64,000 nucleotides of DNA from Microvirga terrestris (GTDB lineage Bacteria; Pseudomonadota; Alphaproteobacteria; Rhizobiales; Beijerinckiaceae): positions 248,001 through 312,000 of the forward strand of contig NZ_JADQDN010000005.1 in NCBI RefSeq assembly GCF_015694425.1, written 5' to 3'. Position 1 is the first letter of the stretch; each line of letters opens with the position of its first letter. The translations under genes were made by a program, and so were the position numbers. Below are positions 17,564-26,176 of the stretch, one piece after another. The notes under the pieces are model-generated. The model was given only the letters and a program-made list of their open reading frames with translations. It did not search any database and was not told the origin of the DNA.

Positions 17564-20500
17564 ATGGCATTCATTACTCTCGAAGGCCCCTCGAGCAATC
17601 CGAATGAAGAACAGGCCGCGGCAGAGAACGTTGCTCGGATCAAAGACGCCATTGCGAAAGCGAATGCCGAGTATCTGAAAAACCCGCAAGGGGGCCAAGT
17701 GGAGGTCCAACTCGGCGCAGGGACTTGGGTCGTCACGGGAGACAGGACCAATGCGTCGAATGGTGCTATCGAACTCCTGTCCGGGGTTAAGCTATCTGGA
17801 TCGGGTGACCACAAGACGATTGTCAAACTCGAAAATAACTACGATGCCAAAATAAACGGCATTGTGCGGACCGATACTGTAAGCGTCGACAATGTCACGA
17901 TCACGAATCTCGTCATCGACGGCAATCGCCAAAACAACCTAGGAGAACAAGCCGGGTTCATCTGCGGCATTAAGGAGGACAGCTCCGGCCGCAAACAGAG
18001 CAATATCACTCTCGATAACGTGGAGGTGATGAACTGCACGGGATATGGCATCAACCCGCACGAGATCACCTATAATTTCACAGTTACAAACTCTGTTGCT
18101 CACAATAACGGGAAAGACGGCTTCGTGGCGGACGGCGTCGTGGGAGGCGTTTACTCGGGTAATGAGTCCTACAACAACGGCCGCCATGGCTTTAACATCC
18201 AGAATGCCTCAAGCAACATCACTCTTGAGAACAACACTGCCTATGACAATGGCTGGGGTGCGACCGGTGGCGCGGGAATCGTCATTCAACGCGGCGACAT
18301 CCAGCGCGGCAATGAAGCGGAGATTGCCCATGTCACGAATGTGCAGATCATCGGGGGTGAGTACTATGGCAACACTCGAGAAGGAATTCTGGTTAAACTT
18401 TCTGATAGTGTGACCATCAGCGGGGCCAATGTTTACGAAAACATGCGCTATGGCGTGCGCATCGAAGGCTCCGTCAACACAGTTCTCAAGGACAGCTTCC
18501 TGTCGAATAACTCGCAGGAAGTCATCGGTAAGTATGATGAAGTCCAGATTGACTTGCGACTGGACTTCCCAGACGGCAATCCTGACAACGATCCTTTGAC
18601 CAATCCGGAGAAGAATTACTACTCGACCGGCACGAAGATCCTGAACAATGTCATCAACCCGGAGGATGCGCGTTATGCGATCCGCGAGGAACCTGAAAAT
18701 ACTAAGCCAGGACCAACAGGAACTGAAATCACCGGCAATGTGACCAGTGGAACGGCAACGGATAACGCAGATACGCTGACCGGTTCTGCTGGTGTCGATA
18801 CGATGGCTGGCCTCAAAGGTGATGACACATACTATGTCAACAAAACAGACGATGTGGTCACCGAAAACCCTGACGAAGGCATCGATCATGTGTTCGCTTC
18901 GGCCAAGTACACCCTCGAAGCGAACGTCGAGAACCTGACCCTGACCGGGATCGCGGCGATCAACGGTTACGGAAACGAGCTCGACAACATCCTCATCGGC
19001 AATAGTGCTGGAAATACTCTTGAAGGCCTAGATGGTGCAGACGCTATTCTTGGCGCCGGCGGAAACGACACGCTCAAGGGTGGAACCGGCAACGACTCCC
19101 TTGATGGTGGTTCTGGTGCCGATTCCATGGTCGGCGGCACTGGCAACGACCTCTATATTGTCGACAACATCGGCGATTTCATCAACGAGGACGTCGGCGG
19201 TGGTTATGACCGCATTTTCAGCAGTATCACTTACACGATCGCGGATGAGGTCGAGGAGCTGACGCTGACTGGAACGACCGACATTGCTGCGTATGGAGAT
19301 GCTGTCGCCAATATTCTGAACGGCAACGCCGGCAACAACACCCTCGACGGGCGCGGCGGAGCCGACACGATGAAGGGTGGGTTGGGTAATGACACCTATT
19401 ATGTCGATCGCCGTGAAGATATCGTCTCGGAAGCAGATGGAGAAGGAAATGACACCATCATCAGTTCTGTCTCGATCCTCACTTCCAACCCCTTGACCGC
19501 CAATGTGGAGAATCTGTCGCTTACTGGAGCCGCGACCGAAGGCGCAGGAAATCAGCTCAGCAACCTCATCGTCGGCAACAGCGCGAACAATAAGCTGTAT
19601 GGCTATGGCGGCAATGACACCTTAAGGGGCGGCGACGGTAACGACTTTTTGGATGCCGGCGCAGGCAACAACACTCTCGATGGCGGAGCAGGCAATGACA
19701 CCCTGGATGGCAGCCTTGGTAGTGCCGACCTAGCTCTCTACAGCGGCAACCGCGCAAGCTACACGATTACCGGGGCTGGCGTGAACAGGACCATCGCCGG
19801 CGGCACCACTGGTACCGACACTCTGCTGAACATCGAGATCCTTCAGTTTGCGGACGGCAAGCTTGTTGGCGACACATGGGTACCGAACCCGGTGGCGCCT
19901 CCGCCGCCGCCGGTCAACACCGGCAACGATGTCGTCGTGCGCAACGGCACGTCCGGATCCAACACCCTCACCGGCCGCGACAACATCGACGACGTGATGA
20001 AGGGTCTGGGCGGCAACGACACCATCAAAGGCGGCGCTGGCAATGACAGCCTCAACGGCGGCACCGGCAACGATAAAGTCTACGGCGACGGCGGTGATGA
20101 CCGTGTCAATGGTGACGACGGCAATGACCTGGTCTATGGCGGCACCGGTAATGACAGAGCCTATGGCGGCGCCGGCAACGACAAGGTCTATGGCAGCGCT
20201 GGCATAGACCGGGTCTACGGCGGCTCCGGACACGACACTGTCGATGGCGGCTCGAGCAATGACCGGGTCTACGGCGACAGCGGCAATGACCGGGTCTATG
20301 GCGGCACTGGCGACGACGTGGTCAATGGCGGGTCCGGCAACGATCGACTCTATGGCGGCGCCGGAAGCGATGCTTTCATGTTCAACACGCGGCTCGGAAC
20401 CGCCTCGACGGACCGCAAGGTGAACTTCGACACGGTTGTCGACTTCAACGTCAAGTACGACAGCTTCCTGCTCGACAACAGTGTCTTCAAGAAGCTCGGC

Positions 20501-20710
20501 AGCGGCACGCTCTCCAACCCGACGGAATTGGATAAGGAGTTCTTCGTCACCGGCACCAAGGCGCGGGAGCGGGACGACTACCTGATCTATAACAAGAAGA
20601 CAGGTGTTCTCTCCTACGATGCGGACGGGTCCGGCTCAAAACAGGCAGTGGAATTCGCCCAGGTGTCGAATAAGGTCGCCCTTACCTACAAGGACTTCTT
20701 CGTCATCTGA
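17564..20710 (+). CDS. AlgE-like mannuronan C5-epimerase homologue with RTX repeats
   Basis: The 1048-residue protein has an N-terminal right-handed beta-helix (about residues 1-390) that follows Azotobacter AlgE enzymes closely: LDGNR-like VIDGNRQNN, YGINPHE, SVAHNNGKDGFVAD, YNNGRHGFNI, GIVIQRG and REGILVKLSD. AlgE enzymes convert mannuronate to guluronate in alginate. Residues matching Tyr149, His154, Asp178 and Arg195 are kept (Tyr161, His166, Asp190, Arg207), but the Asp of DPHE is Asn164. From about 405 on come serralysin-type and GGxGxDxxx calcium-binding repeats in two blocks, with a Pro-rich spacer near residue 780. There is no signal peptide, so type I secretion is likely. ATG 17564 follows AAGAAGGA. 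Activity is uncertain because of Asn164. Confidence 0.88.
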   Translation: MAFITLEGPSSNPNEEQAAAENVARIKDAIAKANAEYLKNPQGGQVEVQLGAGTWVVTGDRTNASNGAIELLSGVKLSGSGDHKTIVKLENNYDAKINGIVRTDTVSVDNVTITNLVIDGNRQNNLGEQAGFICGIKEDSSGRKQSNITLDNVEVMNCTGYGINPHEITYNFTVTNSVAHNNGKDGFVADGVVGGVYSGNESYNNGRHGFNIQNASSNITLENNTAYDNGWGATGGAGIVIQRGDIQRGNEAEIAHVTNVQIIGGEYYGNTREGILVKLSDSVTISGANVYENMRYGVRIEGSVNTVLKDSFLSNNSQEVIGKYDEVQIDLRLDFPDGNPDNDPLTNPEKNYYSTGTKILNNVINPEDARYAIREEPENTKPGPTGTEITGNVTSGTATDNADTLTGSAGVDTMAGLKGDDTYYVNKTDDVVTENPDEGIDHVFASAKYTLEANVENLTLTGIAAINGYGNELDNILIGNSAGNTLEGLDGADAILGAGGNDTLKGGTGNDSLDGGSGADSMVGGTGNDLYIVDNIGDFINEDVGGGYDRIFSSITYTIADEVEELTLTGTTDIAAYGDAVANILNGNAGNNTLDGRGGADTMKGGLGNDTYYVDRREDIVSEADGEGNDTIISSVSILTSNPLTANVENLSLTGAATEGAGNQLSNLIVGNSANNKLYGYGGNDTLRGGDGNDFLDAGAGNNTLDGGAGNDTLDGSLGSADLALYSGNRASYTITGAGVNRTIAGGTTGTDTLLNIEILQFADGKLVGDTWVPNPVAPPPPPVNTGNDVVVRNGTSGSNTLTGRDNIDDVMKGLGGNDTIKGGAGNDSLNGGTGNDKVYGDGGDDRVNGDDGNDLVYGGTGNDRAYGGAGNDKVYGSAGIDRVYGGSGHDTVDGGSSNDRVYGDSGNDRVYGGTGDDVVNGGSGNDRLYGGAGSDAFMFNTRLGTASTDRKVNFDTVVDFNVKYDSFLLDNSVFKKLGSGTLSNPTELDKEFFVTGTKARERDDYLIYNKKTGVLSYDADGSGSKQAVEFAQVSNKVALTYKDFFVI

Positions 20711-20729
20711 CGACGCCTTATTTAAACTA

Positions 20730-20755
20730 AGCCCCGGCCAAAAGCCGGGGCTTTT
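20730..20755 (+). terminator. Rho-independent terminator after the RTX gene
   Basis: AGCCCCGGC and GCCGGGGCT form a perfect 9-bp stem with a short CAAAA-like loop, followed by TTTT. It begins 20 bases after the stop of the AlgE-like gene, so this gene is transcribed separately from the CBS operon. Confidence 0.93.
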
Positions 20756-20919
20756 CGTATTTCTGCGCTCGAGTTTTCGAAGCCAAATTCTTCAAGGATC
20801 CAACTGTACGGATCGCAGTTGAGTGATCGGAAGAGCAGGTGACAATTTACGTTGATCCCTATAATCACGAGAAAGTTTCACGTCATAAAACAACAAATAA
20901 CGTATTTCACAAGTGAGAG

Positions 20920-22305
20920 ATGCCTAATATGGCTGCCCATGGAGCCTTGGACCTGATCGGCCGGACCCCTCTCGTGGAGGTGACAAGCCTCGACACGGGT
21001 CCCTGCAAGCTCTTCCTCAAGCTAGAGAGCGCCAACCCCAGCGGCTCCATCAAGGACCGGCCGGCGCGGGCCATGATCGAAGCGGCCGAAGCCGATGGCC
21101 GTCTGAAGCCTGGGGGCACGATCATCGAGGCCACCGCAGGCAATACGGGCGTCGGTCTGGCGCTGGTCGGCGCCAGCAAGGGCTACCGCACCCTCCTCGT
21201 GGTGCCGGACAAGATGTCCCGCGAAAAGGTGCTGCACGCCAAGGCCCTCGGGGCCGAGGTCGTCATCACCCGCTCCGACGTGGGCAAGGGCCATCCGGAT
21301 TATTACCAGGACCTCGCCCAGGCGATCACCGGCCGGACCCCGGGCGCCGTCTACATCAATCAGTTCGAGAACCCTGCCAACCCGGCTGCTCACGAGGCGA
21401 GCACCGGACCGGAGATTCTGGACGGAATGGATGGCGACGTGGATGCCGTGGTGGTCGGCGTCGGCTCGGGCGGCACGCTTACCGGCGTTGGGCGCTACCT
21501 CAAGAAAGCGTCGCCCAAGACCGCCATGGTGCTCGCCGATCCGGCAGGCTCGATCCTGGCGCCGCTGGTCGAGACCGGGCAGATGACGGAAGCCGGATCC
21601 TGGGCGGTCGAGGGCATCGGCGAGGATTTCGTGCCGCCGAACTGCGATCTCTCCCTGGTAAAGAAGGCCTATTCCATCACCGACAAGGACAGCTTCTCGG
21701 CAGCGCGCGAACTGCTGCGCAAGGAGGGCATCCTGGCGGGCTCCTCGTCCGGCACGCTCCTGGCTGCGGCGCTCCGCTACTGTCGCGAGCAGACCGAGCC
21801 GAAGCGCGTCGTCACCCTCGTCTGCGATACGGGCGCCAAGTACCTGTCGAAGGTGTTCAACGATGCCTTCATCGCCCAGGAAGGCTGGCTCGACCGCAAG
21901 GTGACCGGAACGGTCCGCGATGTGGTGATCAACCCGTTTGGTGAAGGCGCGACCATCTTCGTCTCGCCTAGCGAGACCCTTCGCTCCGCCTTCGCCCGCA
22001 TGCGCTCCTCCGACGTTTCGCAATTGCCCGTGATTGACGACGGGCATGTCGTTGGCCTGATAGACGAAAGCGACATCCTCGACGCGCTGGTGGCCAACGA
22101 AGGCGCGCCGCAGAGCGTGTTCAACAAGCCGGTGCGCGACGTGATGGTGACGCGGCTGAAAACCATCGCCGCCGGTGCGCCCGTCCGGGAACTTCTGCCC
22201 CTTTTCGCTGCCGGTCTCGTGCCGGTGATCATGGATGGCGATGCCTTCGTGGGCCTCGCCACCCGCATCGACCTCATCAACTTCTTCCGGATCCAGCCCC
22301 AATGA
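20920..22305 (+). CDS. Cystathionine beta-synthase with C-terminal CBS domains
   Basis: The 461-residue enzyme condenses homocysteine and serine to cystathionine. The PLP-binding Lys45 sits in SGSIKDRPA, the phosphate loop is EATAGNTGVG, and GVGSGGTLTG and a C-terminal SSSGT loop complete the fold type II core (about residues 1-325). Two CBS motifs follow (about 335-395 and 398-461), which could bind adenosyl ligands. There is no heme domain. The 4-base overlap (ATGA) with the following lyase gene gives a reverse transsulfuration operon. ATG 20920 is used; ATG 20929 is possible. A cysteine synthase activity cannot be excluded. Confidence 0.92.
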   Translation: MPNMAAHGALDLIGRTPLVEVTSLDTGPCKLFLKLESANPSGSIKDRPARAMIEAAEADGRLKPGGTIIEATAGNTGVGLALVGASKGYRTLLVVPDKMSREKVLHAKALGAEVVITRSDVGKGHPDYYQDLAQAITGRTPGAVYINQFENPANPAAHEASTGPEILDGMDGDVDAVVVGVGSGGTLTGVGRYLKKASPKTAMVLADPAGSILAPLVETGQMTEAGSWAVEGIGEDFVPPNCDLSLVKKAYSITDKDSFSAARELLRKEGILAGSSSGTLLAAALRYCREQTEPKRVVTLVCDTGAKYLSKVFNDAFIAQEGWLDRKVTGTVRDVVINPFGEGATIFVSPSETLRSAFARMRSSDVSQLPVIDDGHVVGLIDESDILDALVANEGAPQSVFNKPVRDVMVTRLKTIAAGAPVRELLPLFAAGLVPVIMDGDAFVGLATRIDLINFFRIQPQ

Positions 22306-23462
22306 CCACCCGCAACCAGCTCGATTTCGCCACCCGCTGCATCCATGCGGGCCAATCTCCGGACCCCACCACCGGCGCCGTGATGATGCCGATCTACGCC
22401 ACCTCCACCTTCGCGCAGGAGAGCCCTGGCGTTCATAAAGGCTTCGAGTACGCTCGCTCACAGAACCCGACCCGCATGGCTTTCGAGCGCTGCATCGCGG
22501 ATCTCGAAGGCGGCTCTGCAGCCTTCGCGTTCTCCTCAGGGCTCGCCGCGAGCGCGACCGTGCTCGACATGCTGGAGCACGGCTCGCACATCGTCGCGTC
22601 CGACGATCTCTATGGCGGCACCCGGCGCCTCTTCGAGCGCGTGCGCCGGAAGTCGGCCGGACTCGAGATTACTTATGTGGACCTCGGCGATGCGGATGCG
22701 GTGAAGGCGGCCCTGCGCCCCAACACCAAGCTCGTCTGGGTCGAGACGCCGACAAACCCGCTCCTCAAGCTCGCGGATCTTGAGGCGATTGCAGCGGCGA
22801 CGCGCGGGCACGGCGCATGGCTTGTGGCCGACAACACCTTCGCCAGCCCATGGGTTCAGCGTCCGCTCGAGTTCGGCTTCGACATCGTGGTGCATTCCAC
22901 CACGAAATATCTCAATGGCCATTCGGACATGGTCGGCGGCGTGGTGATCGTCGGCCAGAAACAGGAAATCCGCGAGAAGATCGCGTTCCTGCAGAACGCC
23001 GTCGGCTCGGTCTCCGGCCCGTTCGACAGCTTCCTGGCCCTGCGCGGCCTGAAGACCCTGTCGCTGCGCATGGAGCGGCATTGCACCTCGGCGCTCAAGA
23101 TCGCTCATTTCTTGGAAACTCATGCAGGCGTGGACGGCGTGATCTATCCGGGCCTCGCCTCGCATCCGCAGCACGAGCTCGCCAAGCGCCAGATGCGCGG
23201 CTTCGGCGGCATCATCACGGCCCGCATCAAGGGCGGGCTCGATGGTGCGACGCGCTTCCTGGAACGCTGCCAGCTTTTCACGCTGGCGGAGAGCCTTGGC
23301 GGTGTCGAAAGCCTCATCGAGCACCCGGCCATCATGACCCACGCCTCCGTGCCACCGGAAGTGCGCGCCGAACTCGGCATCGACGACGGTCTGGTGCGCC
23401 TGTCGGTCGGCATCGAGGATGCAGACGACCTGATCGAGGATCTGCGCTCCGCGCTCTCATAA
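22302..23462 (+). CDS. Cystathionine gamma-lyase / trans-sulfuration PLP enzyme
   Basis: The 386-residue fold type I PLP enzyme has FATRCIHAGQ, YARSQNPTR, FSSGLAASA, ETPTNPLLK, VADNTFASP and the Schiff-base lysine in HSTTKYLNGHSD. The family includes cystathionine gamma-lyase, gamma-synthase and beta-lyase, which are hard to tell apart by motif. Coupling by a 4-base overlap to a cystathionine beta-synthase gene favours the gamma-lyase role, cleaving cystathionine to cysteine, 2-oxobutyrate and ammonia. It would let the cell make cysteine from methionine. Confidence 0.9.
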   Translation: MTTRNQLDFATRCIHAGQSPDPTTGAVMMPIYATSTFAQESPGVHKGFEYARSQNPTRMAFERCIADLEGGSAAFAFSSGLAASATVLDMLEHGSHIVASDDLYGGTRRLFERVRRKSAGLEITYVDLGDADAVKAALRPNTKLVWVETPTNPLLKLADLEAIAAATRGHGAWLVADNTFASPWVQRPLEFGFDIVVHSTTKYLNGHSDMVGGVVIVGQKQEIREKIAFLQNAVGSVSGPFDSFLALRGLKTLSLRMERHCTSALKIAHFLETHAGVDGVIYPGLASHPQHELAKRQMRGFGGIITARIKGGLDGATRFLERCQLFTLAESLGGVESLIEHPAIMTHASVPPEVRAELGIDDGLVRLSVGIEDADDLIEDLRSALS

Positions 23463-23952
23463 AACCCAAGCCTGTTCTCTGCTCGTCATCATCGGCCTTC
23501 CGCCGGTGACGATGATTGCCTGAGGAACAGTGCTCTATGGCCTCCCCGGCTTACATCCGTGAAAGTCAGGGCGGGTTTCTCTTGTCAAACAGCCAGCACC
23601 TTGGGGCCCGCAGCGTGAGCTGCGAGCCTGTGCGGTATGATGGAAGGTGAATGGAAGAGCCGGAGTGCCTCTTCGCGCACGGCTTGTTTAGGCGTTCAGG
23701 CGAGACCAGCCCGGTGACCGCTCAAGGCGTTGCCCATCTGCTCGACAGGGGCCTTGAACCGATTCCGACCACCGGCCCACAGCCTGGGCCTCCTGTCGAT
23801 GCGGCTTGCGAGGCCGCACCACAGGACCGTGTCTGCCCCCACACTGCGACGCCTCGCGAGCGCGCCCCTCGACAGGAGCAGATCTGCACAACGATATAGC
23901 CGAGGCTAGGAGAATTGTCAAGAACAAAATAGGAACATCAGGCCTGACATCG
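23463..23952. other. 490-bp stretch without a supported gene
   Basis: This gap between the lyase gene and hutC has only short open frames with poor starts, such as 23651-23899. Near 23484-23518 lies a partial copy of a palindromic repeat (GTCATCATCGGCC and mirrored GGTGACGATGAT). The part 23640-23890 is GC-rich with frames open on both strands and could be a decayed gene, but I recognise no product. Confidence 0.5.
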
Positions 23953-24657
23953 TCACGCAACCGGCGAGAACCGCCCGACGAGTTGATGCCGGTCGCCAGG
24001 ATAGGTGATGCGCGCCTCGGTCACGAAGGCGCCCGCCTGCCAAGTGCGCCGTTCCAGCATGAGGCAGGCTGCGCCTTTCTGAATCTGCAGCTTTTTCGCC
24101 ATGGCACCGTCCGCATTGACGGCGCGGACGATATGCTCGGCATCCGTCCACGGCACGCGCCGCAGCAGCCAAGTGCCCGGCGGGCTGTCCTTGAACGGCT
24201 CCTTGTCAGCCTCGGGCACGGTGGCAAGGTCGATCAGGCGCTGCTCGAGCGCCTGGGGTACGTCGTCCATGATGTGCAGGGTCGAGAGGCAGAGCATCTC
24301 CGTGCCCGCCGGCAAGCCGGTGCGCTGCGCGGCGGCGGCGTCGATGGACTCGATGGAGCGGCTCAGGATCTTGAAGCGATACTCGACCCCGGCGCGCGCT
24401 GCCTCAAGGGCAAAATCCTGGATCTGCAGCACCGCCTGCTGGCTGCTCGGCTCCGCCACGACGGTGCCCGCGCGGCGCCGTCGCGTAATGAGGCCGTTGG
24501 CGGCGAGCGTCGAGAGCACCTTGTTCACGGTCATGCGGGAGCAGCCGTATTCGGCCATCAGCTCGTGCTCGAAGGGAATGCGGTGCCCCGGAGGCCACTC
24601 GCCGGACATGATCTTGGCCTCGATGTCGTCGCGGATTCGCTGGTGCAGATGTTTCAT
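23953..24657 (-). CDS. hutC: Histidine utilisation repressor HutC (GntR family)
   Basis: The 234-residue repressor has an N-terminal winged helix (RIRDDIEAKIMSGEWPPGHRIPFE, then CSRMTVNKVLSTLAANGLI) and a C-terminal UTRA effector domain. HutC represses hut genes and is released by urocanate. Its position directly downstream of hutF and opposite hutIHGUD supports the assignment. Probable target sites are the matching 12-bp sequences at 26139-26150 and 32067-32078. ATG 24657 lies 18 bases after the hutF stop, so hutF and hutC probably share a transcript. Confidence 0.95.
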   Translation of the reverse strand: MKHLHQRIRDDIEAKIMSGEWPPGHRIPFEHELMAEYGCSRMTVNKVLSTLAANGLITRRRRAGTVVAEPSSQQAVLQIQDFALEAARAGVEYRFKILSRSIESIDAAAAQRTGLPAGTEMLCLSTLHIMDDVPQALEQRLIDLATVPEADKEPFKDSPPGTWLLRRVPWTDAEHIVRAVNADGAMAKKLQIQKGAACLMLERRTWQAGAFVTEARITYPGDRHQLVGRFSPVA

Positions 24658-24675
24658 GCTGCCTTCAGTCTTTTC

Positions 24676-26034
24676 TCAGGCGAGGATGCGGGTCATGGCC
24701 TTCGTGTAGCGACCACGGATCGTGTCGCGGTTCAGATGTCGGCCGCTCCTTACCACAGGCTCGCCCGCCACGAACACCGTATCGATGGCGGCCCTACCAG
24801 TGACAAACACATAGGAGTCGAGCCAGCGGTCGCCCGACACGGCGGTGAGATCGGGATGATCGGCATCGAGCACGACCAAGTCGGCGCGATGCCCCTCGGC
24901 AATCGCACCGATCCGCCGGCCGAGCGCCTGGGCTCCGCCTGCCAGCGCTTTCTCGTAGAGGCTGCGCCCCGTCGACTGCGCCTCACGCCCGGCCAGCACA
25001 TTGCGGGCGCGGTGCTTGAGGCGCTGGCTGTACTCGAACTGCTTGAGTTCTCCCGACGCGGAGATCTCGATGTTGGAATCCGACCCGACACCGAAATTCC
25101 CACCGGCCGCGAGATAATCGATGCCCTTGAAGATGCCGTCTCCGAGATTGGCCTCGGTGATCGGGCACAGGCCCGCCACGGCGCGGCTCGCAGCAATGCA
25201 CCTGACCTCCTCCGGATCGAGATGGGTTGCGTGGATCAGGCACCAGCGCTCACCCACCGGGGCATGATCGAGCAGCCACGCCACCGGGCGCTGCCCCGAC
25301 CAGGCAAGGCAATCCTCCACCTCCTTCACCTGCTCGGCGATGTGGATATGGACCGGCCCCTCGCCTGCCATCGCAACGACATCTCTAAGGCTCTCCGGCG
25401 TGACGGCGCGCAGGCTGTGCGGTGCGATGCCGACGACCGCATCGTCGAGGCCAGCGACTGCGTTGCGCGCACCTTCGAGAAGCCGGGCATAGCTCTCCAC
25501 ATCGTTGATGAAGCGCCGCTGCCCTTCGGTCGGCGCAACGCCGCCGAAGCCGCCTTGCGCGTAGAAGACAGGCAGCAGCGTCAGGCCCATGCCCGTCTCC
25601 CCCGCGGCAGCTGAAATGCGCCCGGACAACTCCGCGATGTCGGCATAAGGGCGGCCGTCCGCATCGTGATGCAGATAGTGGAACTCGGCGAGCGCAGTGA
25701 AGCCGCCCTCCAGCATCTCCATCATGGCGAAGGCCGCGATGGCCTCCACATCGTCCGGCGTAAGCTTACCGAGGAAGCGGTACATCACCTGCCGCCACGT
25801 CCAGAAGCTGTCGCCCTCCGGACCACGGGTTTCCGCAAGCCCCGCCATGCCGCGCTGAAAGGTGTGGCTGTGCAGGTTCGGCAATCCGGGAAGCGTGATC
25901 CCGGCGACACGTTCGCGATCCTTGGCCGAAGCATCCGGATGCACGGCGGCAATCGTCCCGCCCTCGACGTCGAGGCCGACATTCCGGGCCCAGCCATGGG
26001 CAAGGAGGGCATGATCGAGAATGAGCCTGCGCAT
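24676..26034 (-). CDS. hutF: Formimidoylglutamate deiminase
   Basis: The 452-residue amidohydrolase converts N-formimino-glutamate to N-formyl-glutamate and ammonia, the fourth step of the five-step histidine pathway. The metal-binding LHSHTFQRGMAG lies near residue 55, then HIHIAEQ and THLDPEE with further metal ligands, and GSDSNIEIS near residue 310. Its presence with hutG shows that this organism uses the HutF/HutG route rather than a direct hydrolase to glutamate. ATG 26034 has AAAAGG 8 bases upstream; GTG 26043 is an alternative. Confidence 0.95.
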   Translation of the reverse strand: MRRLILDHALLAHGWARNVGLDVEGGTIAAVHPDASAKDRERVAGITLPGLPNLHSHTFQRGMAGLAETRGPEGDSFWTWRQVMYRFLGKLTPDDVEAIAAFAMMEMLEGGFTALAEFHYLHHDADGRPYADIAELSGRISAAAGETGMGLTLLPVFYAQGGFGGVAPTEGQRRFINDVESYARLLEGARNAVAGLDDAVVGIAPHSLRAVTPESLRDVVAMAGEGPVHIHIAEQVKEVEDCLAWSGQRPVAWLLDHAPVGERWCLIHATHLDPEEVRCIAASRAVAGLCPITEANLGDGIFKGIDYLAAGGNFGVGSDSNIEISASGELKQFEYSQRLKHRARNVLAGREAQSTGRSLYEKALAGGAQALGRRIGAIAEGHRADLVVLDADHPDLTAVSGDRWLDSYVFVTGRAAIDTVFVAGEPVVRSGRHLNRDTIRGRYTKAMTRILA

Positions 26035-26110
26035 GGCTGTCACCTTTTCTGCAAAGCGGCAGCCGCCAAAAAGCCATGCCGCCGCCCGACCATCAGAGCC
26101 GATCGAATAC

Positions 26111-26150
26111 GTCTAGACAATATCGATTGTTTGCTTTTATGTATAGACAT
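26111..26150. promoter_or_regulatory. Probable HutC operators between hutF and hutI
   Basis: ATGTATAGACAT at 26139-26150 is a near-palindrome of the GntR/HutC type. A second palindrome, GTCTAGAC at 26111-26118, lies with its centre 30 bp away, about three helical turns. The region separates divergent hutFC and hutIHGUD. The exact reverse complement of the first site occurs before the ABC transporter genes at 32067-32078, which supports a shared regulator. HutC binding is inferred. Confidence 0.75.
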
Positions 26151-26176
26151 AATTGCAAACGAACCGGAGCAGGAAC

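Noticed and set aside
17442-17564. Short open frame ending in TAA that overlaps the RTX start
   Set aside because: It has no credible start or ribosome binding site, so a coupled leader gene is not supported.
19950-20380. Tandem short DNA repeats that could suggest a CRISPR array
   Set aside because: They are in-frame nonapeptide codons of the RTX domain, with no constant spacer length or conserved repeat.
20760-20919. SAM- or SAH-type riboswitch before the CBS operon
   Set aside because: No conserved core of a known sulfur-metabolism riboswitch could be seen in the leader.
23651-23899. 82-residue open frame between the lyase gene and hutC
   Set aside because: There is no recognisable domain, and frames are equally open on both strands.
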